Assembly (NCBI GenBank): GCA_008694505.1
Contig: VZDJ01007753.1
Location: 10,821,666-10,885,665 of the forward strand
Length of the DNA: 64,000 nucleotides
Direction of reading: 5' to 3'
DNA from: Cyanoderma ruficeps
Lineage: Eukaryota > Chordata > Aves > Passeriformes > Timaliidae
Below are positions 12,701-25,470 of the stretch, one piece after another. A program made the position numbers and the translations under genes. Numbering within the stretch: the first letter of the stretch is position 1; the number at the start of each line of letters is the position of its first letter. The notes beneath the pieces are model-generated. The model was not told where the DNA came from and did not search any database. It was given only the letters and a program-made list of their open reading frames with translations.

Positions 12701-15008
12701 ACAGCGTAATGAGCCTAAACTGGCTTTAGTAGTAGGAGCTGCAGCACAGCCCAGAGGAGGACATGAACTGCTCCAGGGCAGTCATAACCAATTCCTGATG
12801 CCTGCAGTGCTGGTGTAAACGAATTACTGACCTCAAAACATCAGCAGTGGGTGACCTGCCCTGGGGTAGAAACAGCCCTGAGGAACCCCAGCTGTGGGTC
12901 ACCAAAGGAGAAGCAGATAGGAATAGTTCTGTGCTTCCCATCTCCTCTCCAAAGGGAGGACCAGGTGCTACACATGAACAAAACTGAGGAAAGTTGGGTG
13001 GAGAAGTGTTTGACTTAAGCTGAACCTCTGGAAAGCAAGGGCCAAGTCTTTTCCTCAGGGTTTGGTTTGTTGTGCATATTTTCCTTCTCTCTGAATACTC
13101 AAATCAATGACTAGAAAATTGGTTTATTTGGCAACAAGACCCAGTAAAAATTCTTCAAGCTGATTCTGTTTTGCTCATGAGTGAGTCCATACCACTGTAT
13201 GTACCTCACTATCGGTTAAACTTACCCATCCGCACCATGCTGGTAGTTGGCCACTGGGATCACAGCTCACACGGTGCATCAACTACATGAATTGTACAGA
13301 CAATATGTTCTTTGAAAAAGAAACACAGATACAGTTCTTTCTGAAAAAGCTCATTATTAGCATTTTTTAAACCTGCATATACTGGATTTTTACTGAATTT
13401 ACTAAAATTAAGCAATCACCTGCATTTCCGAAATTAGTCAACATCTACAATTCAATGGCTTCATTGAACTAGTCCAATTTTAAAAGAGTGAGCTGGTTTC
13501 TCATCTGTCACTCATCATCACCATTAAATTCTATTTGAGCACCTTCATTGATTCCATGTATGGAATTTTGCATACTAGGTAAATTTTGTTATACAATCAG
13601 GCTCTGCTCCCCAGTGTAACCATGAGAAAATTGCACATAAGAGGCAAGGAAACTATTTTAGCTGTAGACTCACTTCAGTAATAAAACTGATAGTCTCACA
13701 GCCTTCTTGGGGAATCATTGCTTAGACCAAGTGTGTTTTGGCAGACTTGTACATCTAAATACCCCCAAAAGACAAAATCTCCATCCAAATACACTTCTCG
13801 CTATCTGGAGCAAGAAATAGGAGACAAAAAGAAAGTTTCAAAGAGATTAATTTTCAGTCTGGACTTGTGGAATGCAGTATAGAGAGTATTTACATTACTG
13901 AGACAAACATTTAGATAGTCATGAAAACAGATCTTTACAGTACCTTAACCCAAGAAAGTGTTTTTCTTCCCTTCCTAATCAAGAAGAGTGTATATATGCA
14001 CTGTATAGAAATTAAATTGAAATATATAAAATTCATAGCTATCTGCATCTATTTTTTACCTTTCTATTAATCTGTAGTTGTCTGGTCCTATATTTCCACA
14101 GATATATGAAACTGTGATATATTGAAAATGTTGCCCATATTGTGTCTTGAAAAGAGAGAGATATTAGTAACTGAAGAACTAGAACAAAAGAACTATTGGC
14201 TAGAGAAGAACTGAGATCTGCTGAGCTTGAGCAACTTCACTAAGTTGAAGAGTGCTTTGTAGGGCATTTAAAAAGAAAACGTCTTGGACTATCTAAGGTC
14301 CAATTCCTTGCATCTCTACAAAACCATCCACACTGCAACTTCACTGTGTTGCAGTACTATCAGCAGCACAGCATCTGTTTGCAGAAGCAAAGGCCTACCT
14401 TATCAAAGGTTTTCAGACCTGTACCTTCTAATTAGTTGTCTAAGTCTCAATGAAATTAATAGGATATAAACACCTAAAGAATATAAGGTACTTTACCTAC
14501 AGCCCACTCCCTAAAGAATCCAAGTACAAAGAACAGTCATTATAATTACCAGTCAAATGATGAATGCCTGGGTAAGAAACACAAGGTAAATGAATTGCTA
14601 TAAGCACACTCTATGTGAGTGAAGAAAATGCATATGTTGCAGTAAAGTGTAGCCACAGCTATAAAAACTTTTCTTATTAACCTGTGATTGAAAGCAACCT
14701 GACTTAACACAGGAATAGCAGAGTCTAGGCTCTTCTATGCCTGCCAGCCACCTTCTCCCTATCTCTACTCACTAAGGCACAGTATTAGGGGGATCCATTG
14801 ACCTGAACAAGCACAGCTATTCTTGGGTTCTGTGTTTTCTTTCAGTATTTGACACTCCAATCTACATGGACATTCCTATCCTCTTCAGAGTCTATACCTA
14901 AGGCCCAAAGTAGAGTGAGCTCTCTTAATGCAGATTTCAGCAGTGACAGGTACTTAGGGCATGAGATTTCCAGAGGAAGTTGGCTGAAAGACTCTAAGGT
15001 ACATTGCC
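9721..15008. other. AT-rich DNA, no gene recognised
   Basis: A G-rich purine tract lies at about 11995-12014. A GC-richer patch at 12720-13050 has no recognised homology. The rest is AT-rich, with short ORFs only. Confidence 0.55.
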
Positions 15009-15680
15009 ATGTTTATTATTATTATTACAGCTAAACCTGAACTGTTGTTGTTAACTTTGATTAAGTTCCAAGTCATCTTAAAAAAGATCGCAGCATTCAG
15101 CCTTACGCTGCATTTTTTGCCAGTGTTCTTCATGAATCTCTGTAACATCCGCCTTTGCAGACACCAAATTGTATTTTTGCCTCTATATTTCTCCCCTGTC
15201 GAAAGCTTCTCATTTACAAATGGCAAGCTCTCTACAAGGCAGCAGGCTCAAGCTTGGCAAATTGTCATCCTTCAGGTTATCCTCCACTCTCTGACACTAA
15301 GTTCTTACCTTCATCAGAGAGCTTTCAATACCCTCCTTACTTACGGGAGATAAAAGCCCTTATATTCCTCCCAACAACAGGTTTTCATCTTCTTTATGAG
15401 CACAGTAGATTTCAGCTTTCTTCCCCCCAGCCCTGCCGATTTCCCTAATTATCTGTCAGTGGTGCCAAGAGCTCCCACATCTATCATTCCTCAGTATCAC
15501 GCCACAGTCACTGCCGCAGCTCAGCATCACTGCATCAGCTATCTGAGCTCCAAACAGTTTTACGGCACTGACACGGGGAACCGCCTCTCACAGTCAAGAG
15601 TATCACTAAATAACCCTCTTTCTTCTCTTTCTAAGCAGCTCCTGCTTGTCATTTCCAGCTGTCCTCCTCTGTTGTCATAG
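15009..15680. other. ORF-dense, moderately GC-rich block of unknown origin
   Basis: Three overlapping + ORFs (15009-15353, 15155-15448, 15396-15680) make this block less AT-rich and freer of stops than its surroundings, with scattered CpGs at about 15430-15590. I do not recognise a protein family in any frame on either strand. It could be an old transposon, a decayed retrocopy or conserved non-coding DNA. Confidence 0.3.
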
Positions 15681-17139
15681 TCCTGCTACTACAGGATTGA
15701 TTTCTACACTCCTCCAACTGTTGGTAGGAAATATCATTCACACAGTTTAGCAAATATTGATAACTTCAAGACATGTTTCTCCATTCTTTTCTTCAGTGTT
15801 GCTTTCTAATTTGCTGCATGAACTCAGTTGTGTCCTGTGATCAGTATTAGTTTAAAAAATCACAGTACCTTTATGAAAGTTACAGGTGAATTTGAAACAC
15901 TCTAGCCTTTTAATTTGATGCATTATTCAGACAAGCATTTGCCCATATGCCTTTAGTATACACACTCTGTGAATGATTAAGGGAGGAGGTATAAAGAGTC
16001 CCTGCAAATCCCTGGAATAACTCTTGTACATAAAGTTACTCATGGATGTAATGATTTGTAGAAAGAAGACCATATTTTATAGATTCGGACTGCTCCATAG
16101 AATGCCTGAAACTGTTTTGAAACCACAGGACATTAAACTGTGTCAATATGCTGGGTTTTTTAAAATAGTTGAAAAGAGAAGAAAATTACTGTAAATCAAA
16201 TAAAATGCTTCTGAAGGCCATTACTTTAAACTCATTTGACCGCTGAATCAGATAATTCCGCCAGGATGTTGAGTAGAAGGCTTTCTTTTCAGGCTATCCT
16301 TAATGTTTCACAGCTATTTTCAAGTAAATTATTTTAAATAACCAAATATAGTTTCCCCAAGACAAACAGTGATTTTTATTCTTCAAGATGGTCAATAAAA
16401 CATGATGAGTTACATTTAGTGGAAGAGTTGGAGACTTTGCTATTTCTCTTACATTCTTCTGCAAACAGAAGTCCAACAGATTAACTTTGTTCTATCCTGC
16501 TGCATTTAGTACTCTCAGTATTCTTCTAATTCTGGAAGTGTTTACTGATTTCTGTATAGTGCCTCAAGGCTTTAAAATGAATGTGATTTATGACTGGCAA
16601 CGTATTTGAGGTACGTGACATAAGACCGAAAATATTTTTCAGTTCTATTCACAGTGTTATTATATCAGTGTGTGTAACTTAAGTATCTCTTCTACTTTTG
16701 ACTTTCCCCAGTCATATTTTAGCACCCCTTTCACTGTGGTGCCAGTCTTTAAGCCTTGATCTAAAGCCCAGGGAATTCTGTGGAAAGAATCCATTCAACT
16801 TCAGTGTGTACTCATTGAATACAATGCTTTCTAAAAAGTCCTCTGCAATCCTTTAGTCGACAAATTATATTTAAACAAAAATGTTTTAATTTATTTGTTT
16901 TCCCTTACTTTGTTATTGATGTTTCATGCTATATATCAAAGAATGAACTCACATACCAAAGGGATTTTTTAAAAAAAACAAGCACAAGACTAGAATCTGT
17001 TGCTTTCTCTATACATGTCAGCATCAAATCACAGAGGAAATGCAGCAATTATATTAGCAAAGGACAGATCCTGGCTTCTTACACAACAGATGTCTTGAGA
17101 GTTTGACAGTTAGCTTTGCACTGTCCACGTACTATTCTA
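15681..17139. other. AT-rich DNA, no gene recognised
   Basis: Nothing beyond short ORFs and A/T-rich stretches. Confidence 0.55.
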
Positions 17140-17166
17140 ATATTTACTTAAATATTAAGTAAATAT
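17140..17166. repeat. Perfect inverted repeat, 12-bp arms, 3-base loop
   Basis: ATATTTACTTAA (17140-17151), then ATA, then TTAAGTAAATAT (17155-17166). It can form a hairpin or cruciform. AT-rich composition raises the chance of such palindromes, but arms of this length with a 3-base loop are uncommon in 64 kb. No function is evident. Confidence 0.85.
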
Positions 17167-17514
17167 GTAGCTAGGTCAGAATAATTTTTATTATATCAGA
17201 ATCAGAAAACACTGAGAAAATATTTAGGCAAAAGAATTCTATATTGTATGCTAAGAAGTAGTCTGAGATCAATAACTCCCAAAACAGTCATCCTTCTTGA
17301 GACTTTTATAATGCAGCATTTGCAATGGGGAAACTGACACATGGATCAATGTAACTAGAAATAATTTATATGTATGAATTTTTAAAAGAATAACATCAAA
17401 CACAGTCAGAGCTAGGGTTAGGGGCAAGAGGCCCGGTCATAACCTGCACATGGATTTGGGTATTTCTTGAAATAGAGATAGCTGCACAGTTTCAGAGCCA
17501 TGCCCATCTGCATT

Positions 17515-18364
17515 TGCATTAGGACAGCAGTCCCTTCTGCGTGCCATCCAGACAGGTCACGGCAGACTTGAGAGCTGGACCTGTGCAAATCCCGGGAAGT
17601 TCAACAAGTCCAAGTGCAAGGCCTGGCACCTGGGTCAGGGCAATTCCAAACATGGATAAATGAAAAAAGCCCTGGGAACAAAGATTGACTTGGAGGGTAG
17701 TGGTGCATGTGAAGCTCAACATGACCCAGCAATGTCGGCCCAGAAACGTCTGTGTCCTTGACTGCATCACAAGCAGCATGGCCAGAGGGCAAGGGGAGGG
17801 GTTGTCCCTCTCCCCACTGCTCTCCTGATACCCCATCTGGAGTGATGCATCCAGCTCTGGGGTCCCCAGCACAAGAAGGATGGGGACCTGCTGAAGTGAG
17901 CGCAAAGGAGGTCACAAAGGTGATCAGGGGGTGTAGCACCTCTGCTGTGAAGATAGGACAGGCTAAGAGAGTTGAGCTTGTTCAGCCTGGATACAAGCAA
18001 GCTCCAGGGAGAGCATGGAGTATCTTCCAGTACCTAAAGGGGACCTAAAACAGAGCTGGAGAGGGACTTTTCACAAGGGCATGTAGACAGGACAGAGGGG
18101 AATGGCTTTAAGCTGAAGGAGGGTAGACTTAGATTAGATATTAGGAAGAAATTCTTCACTGTGAGCATGGTGAGGCACTGGAACAGGTTGCCCAGAGATG
18201 TGGTGGATACCTCATTCCTGGAATTGTTGAAGGCCAGGCTGGATGGAACTTTTAGCAAACTTGTCTAGTGGAAGGTTCCCTGCCCATGGCAACTGCGTTG
18301 GAACAGGTGATATTTAAGGTCCCTTCCAACCCAAATCATTCTGTGACTTTGTGATTGTGTGATT
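17515..18364 (+). mobile_element. CR1 LINE, 5'-truncated 3' end, + orientation
   Basis: Typical avian CR1 3' sequence. It begins within the end of the reverse-transcriptase ORF: GCCATCCAGACAGG at about 17545, then AAGTTCAACAAGTCCAAGTG, then the segment encoding WHLGQGNSK. It passes through the conserved 3' region (GGAACAGGTTGCCCAGAGAT at about 18181) and ends in CCCTTCCAACCCAAATCATT followed by a degenerate 8-bp-type tail built on ATTCTGTGA and TTGTGATTG, finishing at 18364. Stops and indels break the coding part, so it is a dead copy of about 850 bp. Severe 5' truncation is the rule for CR1 insertions. The exact 5' edge is approximate. Confidence 0.93.
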
Positions 18365-21300
18365 CCTTCCTGTCATATAGCTTTCCAACTGCCTTCAGAC
18401 TTTTCTTTCTGGCTGTGAAATTTCTGCAGTTGAGAAATAATCTTTCTTTTTATTTCTGGAGAAACTGCTACTTTAGGTTTTATAAACACCAAAGTCCCAT
18501 ATATTCTCTGTGGTGAATATTTCTTCTAAAAGCAGAAGCTTTTGACATGACAGCTGCACTAAAAAAAAGTCACTACATGAATTCTATTGCACACTGAGAA
18601 AAATATCATTACCGCTTGATAGACAAAACTGTAAAAATTCAGATTTTTCTAGTCTTTTACCTTTAGAGAAAACACTGATTTAGCATTGTGTATTTCATTG
18701 CTGCAGTCCTGTTTATATGCAGAGGCCATGAGCCTGATCATAGAAAGAAACAAACTACAGACAATATTTTCGGTCCCTCTTTAAAAGCAAGAGCTTTCAG
18801 AAGTTCTTTTACTTTACCACTTGACCTTTTCTGGGCCAGATTACCATCCTTGTTACTCTGTCCATCGTTCTTTGCTGTGTTTTCTGTTTGCTTCACCCTA
18901 TGACTGTTAGAGCATCACCAAAGGTCACCAAAAGTCTCCTTTCATGTGCAGTTTATTATACAGAAAAGAAGAACAGATATCCTTGACATAAACTTTTTTA
19001 ATATGTCTATGTGTAGATGCCACAAAAGTTTGGGCTTTCAGTTTTCAAGAGCACTAAACTTGTGTTCAACCCAATTTCTTGTTCATTAAATCTACCTAGA
19101 AGGCAGGTGCTTTTCTAGCTCTTAAAATATTCTCATATACCTCATATACAGGCTCTTGATGGGGTTAGAAACCTGGGCCTGTTCCAAAATCCTAGATGCT
19201 AAAGGAAAAATCAAGTTTCTGCTGTTACTTAATTCTATCTACTAGAATTCCTACTCACTATGATCTACTTGCCTGATGTAGCTTTTCCAGTTATTCAGTG
19301 CACTTCTGACATCAGCGTATTTTTACAAAATGTTTCCTGATATATCATTGAAGCCTTAACTGTATACTGATTCTTTTAACCTTCCCCTAACATCACTTAT
19401 CTTTTTATATGCTAGCACCTATTGTTTTGTTTTCTCTGAAATTAGTGTTTTATTTTCCCTTCTGACAAAATTGTGCTCTGCTGCCTGTTTCCTGAAAATG
19501 TGGTGCTCTTATAATTTTTGCAATGTTTCTCTAGCCATGGAACAATTCCCATTTGAAGTTTTTTGTTGTTTTGGATTTTTTTAACTACTATGTCAACTTT
19601 TAAGATCATTTTTAAATAACTATAGCTGCAGTGCTACAGAGATAGGCATAAGCAGATAGAAACATTTTTGGGATTTAACAGTAGTCTGAATTTTTTTTCA
19701 AAGTGATGTTGTAAGTTTAGAACATTAAAAACTAATTTTAGAAGTAGGAAAAGTATTAAGTTTGAATTTTAGGGGTGGGTTTCTTTTTTCATAAGTTTGT
19801 CTCTGTCACTGAGTTTCACAAGTCTACAATATGATCAGGAAATTCATGGAGCATTATTCACTGTCAAGACTGGATTAGAGCTCTGCTCCAATTTTCAGAG
19901 AAAAAGAGGATGACATTTCAACTTTAGTTTCACACAAGATTAAAATGTTTACCTCTAGACACAGGGAAGATAAATTACTTTGAAAATTCAAGAATGAGGT
20001 AGACATTATTTTCAGCAAAACCTCCACATAATAAAGAAATTTTAAATTCACTTTGCGTGTAAATTTTCCCCTTGTATTACATACCATTTTCTGTTAAGGA
20101 ATATGTGTCCTATAAAGGAAGATATACAAAACCAAGAGCTATTATTGCAGTATTGTTTTGTACAATTTCCAGCTGAAAAAATGTTTCCGATGTTCAGTCT
20201 ACATCCTTATTCTCTAAAATCTTGATTGTCACAAAATAAGAACAGAACGTTTTCGGCTCTTTTCTGGAACATCTTTAATCATTTGCAAATTTTAATTGGG
20301 TCTTATCACACTTCTCTTACTGTACCTCTTTGTGAAAACTTATAAAAGGAAAAAGAGTTTGCTGTATTTTTAAAATGGACCCATATGTCCACTTCCTACA
20401 GCCAAACACATAAATTTCTACCAGTCTTTTTAAGGTAAAGGCAAAGGATATTATCTTAAACATGAAGAGGATAATGGAAACTCCTATTAAAACAATCTAA
20501 GAGTATTCATCCTTGCCTGTTACTATGACCCATGAAAACATAAGATATCTAGTTCATACCTGGGGCCAATTGGAAGAGAAAGCATTTTTTACTGCTTTCC
20601 ATAGGTCATTGAAATAGCAATGTAGAAATACAGCTTTTCTGTCATTGTTACATACCATAAGCTTTCTTTTCTTTGGTGTCTTTTTTTGTTTTTTAAGAAC
20701 AGCTTTGTAACGAGAATAACAAGAAAGCACAGCTAGCACAAAACAAAATGCATGAGGCAAGTGCTCAGAAAAGGAACAAAAGGGTTTGTTTCCAGGGCTG
20801 TTGATGTGACCATTAGCTACAAAACACTTTTGTAGCGTTTGCAGTTCTGCTCATTCCCACCAGAGGGGGGGACCGAAGCTGCACTGTTTCAATACATTTG
20901 CATATAAAATCTAGTGTGATGTGCTTTGAAGGGGCAAGAGAGAGTTGGTTAGAATAAAAAATCAGGCCTGGGGTATGAAATTCTTGTATTTGCATTTTTC
21001 CATATAAAATTGGCCTTAGCTGAAAAGAAAATATTATAACTTTGGTCAAGTGGGCACAGAACTGAAAAGCTGGTATATATGTCTAGGAACATGAAATAAG
21101 CATTTTAAAGCTGCTAGCAGAAATGAATTGCTCATGAATACTGAACAGTCATCAAGTTCTACTGAGATATGCACCAGTACTTTTTCCATGTATGTATTTT
21201 TGCCTGACAATATGGTTCCAAATATTTTCTTTTCCCCTTTTCAAATTAAAATTGTCTTGCATCGTGCATATGAAGTCTTTAGTCTTAGACTGAATTCTTT

Positions 21301-21415
21301 CTCTAACCCAATTGAATCTTAACATCTATTGCTTTCATATTTTCTTCCTTTCATATTCGTTAGTCCTTCAACAGTCCGCCTTTGCTTCCTCCCAGGCTCA
21401 GGACACCTTGAGATA
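18365..21415. other. AT-rich DNA, no gene recognised
   Basis: No transposon or exon recognised. One CTCF-like motif is listed separately. Confidence 0.55.
20857..20870 (+). promoter_or_regulatory. CTCF-like motif
   Basis: CCACCAGAGGGGGG matches the CTCF core consensus CCASYAGRKGGCRS at 13 of 14 positions, with the C at position 12 replaced by G. It sits in otherwise AT-rich unique DNA. Binding is not shown by the motif alone. Confidence 0.35.
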
Positions 21416-21431
21416 TTAATCCCAGAATGTG

Positions 21432-22325
21432 TCAGGTTGGAAGTGACCACAGTGGGTCATCTGGTCCAACCTCCATGCTCAAACAGGGTCGTCCTGTGGC
21501 CCATTGCACTAGACTGTCCAGATGGTTCCTGAATATTTCCATTGAGGAAGACTCCATACCCTCTCTTGGGAATTTGTTCCAGTGCATGATCACCCACAGA
21601 GTAAAGAAGTTTTTCCTCATATTCAAATGGAATTTCCTTTGCATCAGTTCCTGTTTTTTGCCTCTTGTCCTGTTTCTCATCACCATGAAGAAGAAAGACC
21701 CTGATTCATCCTCTTGATACTCTCCCTTCGCACAGACATTGATGAGGTCCCTCTCAATCATCTCTTCTGGTGGCTGAACAGGCACAGCTCCCTCAGCCTG
21801 TCCTCCTGAGCTGCAGCCCCCTCATCATCTTCATAGCCCTCCACTGGACCCATTCCAGGAGCTCCATGTCTCTCTTGTACTGAGGAGCCTGGATCAGCTG
21901 AGGCCTCACCAGGGCTGAGCAGAGGGGCTGGATCACCTCCCATGGCCTGCTGGCAGTTCTCTTCCTAATGTAATTCAGGATCCCATTGTCCTTCATGGCC
22001 ACAAGGGCACTGCTGGTCATGGACAGCTTTTTGTCACCAGGACCCCCAGGTCCTTTTCCACAGAGCTGCTTCCAGGCAGGCTCCCCCCAGCCTGTGCTGG
22101 TGCCTGGGGTTATTCCTCTCCAGGAATGCAGGCCCCTGCATTTGTCTTTGTTGAATTTCAGGTTTCTCCCTGCCCATCTCTCCAGCCTGTCAGGTTCCCT
22201 CTGAAGAGCTGCACAGCCCTCTGGGGTATGGGCCATTCTTCCTGGCTTTGTGTTATTAGCAATATTCATTCCAAGTGGGCTGACCCTGCTTTCATCTCCT
22301 GTGTGTTTCCTGCTTATGCTTGAGT
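21432..22325 (-). pseudogene. CR1 ORF2 C-terminal remnant (reverse transcriptase end)
   Basis: The minus-strand translation from 22269 contains MAHTPEGCAALQREPDRLER and, further on, SALVRPQ and APQYKRDMELLEWVQ, all hallmarks of the CR1 polymerase C-terminus. After a frame break near 21790-21800, a second frame gives RDLINV and RKFHLNMRKNFFTL, again standard CR1. The residues equivalent to the catalytic FADD of the RT read IANN (22252-22263), so even the retained active-site motif is lost. The product would have been the RT/endonuclease driving CR1 copying. Stops and frameshifts make it non-functional. Confidence 0.92.
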
Positions 22326-22985
22326 AATGACAACAGTGAGGTGGACCTCACCTCTCCTTATCAACTGCCAGCAGACAGGGTCCCATGGTTATGGAAACCA
22401 AGCCCCTGTTGCCAACACCAGCAATGTAGCTGGTCATTTATTTGGGAAATCAGTTTTTCTTTCAACATTTACCATAACTGGCAGTACCAAGGAGAAAACT
22501 ACCTCAGCACACAGACCATTGTCCAGTGTCTCCAGAGCTCTGAAACCGTGTATGATGGTTTCAAATTTACCCTTTTCATCAATGCCTACATGAAAGACCT
22601 ACAGGGAGTAATAGCCGGGTGTGTTGAGAAGCCTTGGCAGTCTTTCTGTGACATCTCTGATTCGAGCTCCTGGCAGGCAACAAACTCCTCAGGACAGAGG
22701 TGAGGTGGGCAGGTGGGTGCCCCTGTCCCCTACAGTGGGAAATCACCAACTGCTGTTGCCCATTGCTTCTTCCAGGTGATCTTGTGTGGCCCAAGGTCTG
22801 GTGACTCGAGTCTCTCAGCTGTTGGTCAGCTTCCCTGCCTCTAGGAATTCCCTGTCCAGCTCATTCTCGTGCTCAGAATTTACCATAGCCACTGTTGGAG
22901 TTATTGCTGTTGCCTTTGTCAGCACTCGCCTCACTGACTGACTCTAATTCTTCTAATCCTTTTACCAAGCTTTGTTATTTAGGTT
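22326..22985 (-). pseudogene. CR1 ORF1 remnant, SGNH-esterase-like
   Basis: On the minus strand at about 22687-22641 the frame reads GVCCLPGARIRDVTERLPR. It is followed, after in-frame stops, by VFHVGI, FRALETL and VVFSLVLPV. A downstream frame gives GEVHLT at about 22350-22333, resembling the DGVHLT block that carries the catalytic His of SGNH hydrolases. This order matches the esterase domain in ORF1 of CR1-like retrotransposons. Several stops and at least one frameshift are present. The region upstream of the domain (22700-22985) is less certain. The identification is from remembered motifs, not an alignment. Confidence 0.72.
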
Positions 22986-25470
22986 TTAAATTCCACAAGG
23001 CTATTCTCAGCACATAGAGGAACCTGTGCAAAAGCTTCCAGAATAATTATTCAGGGAGGTTCCCTGAGCTATATATATTTTTGAATAGATGAGGAAAAGT
23101 ATTTCCCTGATTCCAGATCTGTAATAACTGCAGTACTTTAATGTTCAAGACAAATAAATTGCTCTTAAACTTTCACCTTTTCTTTTTACTCAATCACAAT
23201 TCTGCGTTTCTTCTGTTCTATGATTTATTTCTAAATAGGGAATACTGTGCCAAAATTTCCACTGTTCCATTCCCACTCCCTGAACAAGAACAAAAGGTTA
23301 TTCCAAACACAATACATGATGCAACATTTGTGTTTTAACAACCAGAGTCTGATAAGACTGTCTTTAGAGAGCCCTGAACCATGTGTGGTCATATAAGCTC
23401 TCCTAAACACACTTGGGTTAAGCATTGAATTCCTGACCTGTAACAAGATTGAAAAGATCATATTCACATTCAATTTGGAGACTTAAAATCAGATGACTAA
23501 ACAGAAAATGTGCCATGATTTTTAGTATTTCTTAGGTATAGAGACATTCTGTATCCTCTAAACTAAGGAAAATATTTCATTTTTGTTAAACAGGTAACAC
23601 ACATCTGGACACATAAAGAAATTCAAGTTTCTCTGTCTGGTCTTCTGGCAAACTTTAAATGCATGCATGCACATGACACCACACAGCCTGAAAAGTCAGC
23701 CACTTTTAATGTTTTCAGCAGGGCTCACTCCAGGGACCCTGAAAGGTAAATTGGCTCCCTATTCCCTTCCAGAACTCCTGCTATTCTTCAAGCAAGTTCA
23801 AGGCCTCATACTGTCAAAAGGCAATTGTCACATATGGCAACACCTATTATCTTTCCAACATCCATATGAGTATACTCTTCTCTTACAATGAGAAGTGTCT
23901 AAAATAGAATGACAGAAAAATGTATATCCTCTTCTAAGTTAAGAAAGATGAAAATATATGGGACAGAAACAGTTTATTCTCAGAAATACTGACCATTTAA
24001 GCAGGCAACAGCTTTGTCTCCCTCCTAGTTTTCCTAACAAAACCTCTTCTAACTTTTTGATTGAGTCTTTTCCTTAAGCTTCTAATTAGTATTTATATCT
24101 GGAGGTTGAATCACAAGATTCTTCCTTTCTTAGCTGAGTCTTTGGGTTATAGTCCTGTGATACCAGTTTGTATCAAGCTCAGGAGATCTGATTTAATTTG
24201 TCCTCTGCAAACCCATTCCCTTAAGGACCCAGAATAGCAAAGTGGGCAAACTGTCCCCACTCTAAGTAGAATATTTTTTGCTTATAACAAAAGCATTTCT
24301 GGGGATAAAAGATAAAACTCTCTACAATAGACTGTCTAGACTGTGAAGAGTACCATCCTTTGGATACAGAAGTCTGAAATCATTTAGATTTTTCTTTGCA
24401 AAGTTTGTCTTGGTCAGCATGTTTTTCAGACAATCAAATATCACACCTCATTTCATAAGGCTTGTGGCTCTTTAGCTTTCAAGAGAGAGCTGTTCTCAGG
24501 CTTGCAAAACATACCAGCAATGACATTTTCCCTGAAGGTTGGAAGGTACAATTGTGGGCATTCTGATTTCTCACAACTTCTCAAAATGACAGGTCAATAA
24601 AGAGTCACAGAATATACAATATACAGTAACTTCCTTCTCTAAAGCAGTCACACAAAGCCAAAAATGCTCATAAAGACTGCTTTCAGTATTCTTAATGTTA
24701 TCACATATATCACTGAAAAGTACATGTGGATATTCCATTGCCTCTAGGCAGAACCTTTTGTGTGCACCAGGTGGCTCCTTTCACTTCAGGTAGTTTGAAT
24801 CAGTAGAGCAGAGATCACAAGGAAGAAGTATTCATATTTTTTAGTAATATCTAGAAAAGCAAGCAAACAGAAAAGCTTATAGGTTTTCTAATCTTGCAAG
24901 TGATAAGTTATGCTGTCACTGTCCTTTCTAAGTAACTCATTTTACCATTCATTTTTATGGTATGGATATAGTAGGGTAAGTCTAGCATCCCACAGAATCA
25001 CACTGCAATTCTCTCTAGGTTTGCATCCCTCTAAATTTCCCATATCCTTAAGTGCTAAGATATCTTATGCCAGTCTGCTCACTGAACATTTGGCATATGA
25101 AATCATCCCAACTTTTTCCTGGCTAACTTCTCTGTCATCAGGCTGGGTTACTTGAGAAAAAAGTAATCTAAGTCCTTACTTGCAAGAGTATGGAACAGGT
25201 CTGAATTCAAAATCTATCACAGAAAAATGGAGAAAAGTAAGCCCCAGCACTGTAGTAAAAATTATATTTCCTTCCTAAAACCTGTATCCCTTATGAGGAA
25301 TACTACATACACAGAGTTAATATGATCCCATCAGCAGCTTTTGCCTCTGCTCTAAAAACACAACACACTAGCAGCTCTGTTCAGCTTCCAGAGAGTCTTA
25401 AAATAAATATCATAGCTGACAGGTAAACACCTCCCTCCTTAAGGCTGTATCTTTCCACCTCCTGCTATAT
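22986..25470. other. AT-rich DNA, no gene recognised
   Basis: Short ORFs only. No transposon or RNA gene recognised. Confidence 0.55.

Larger units (their letters stand above)
21416..22985 (-). mobile_element. Rearranged CR1 LINE, minus orientation
   Basis: Read on the minus strand, this block holds the C-terminal part of CR1 ORF1 (SGNH-esterase-like, 22985-22326), then the last part of ORF2 starting at the RT active-site region (22325-21432), then the short CR1 3' end near 21416. The endonuclease domain and most of the reverse transcriptase, which normally separate these parts, are missing. The copy is therefore internally deleted as well as mutated. The plus-strand view of the 3' end (CAGGTTGGAAGTGACCAC at about 21432) is the familiar avian CR1 terminus. 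Two adjacent independent insertions are an alternative to an internal deletion. Confidence 0.88.

Noticed and set aside
17410..17425. Telomere-like GGGTTAGGGG
   Set aside because: Fewer than two full TTAGGG units; chance.
17519..18048. Several ORFs of 77-128 codons on both strands
   Set aside because: They lie within the CR1 3' end and are not its reading frame.
22320..22703. 127-codon + strand ORF
   Set aside because: It is the antisense shadow of the CR1 ORF1 esterase remnant on the minus strand.
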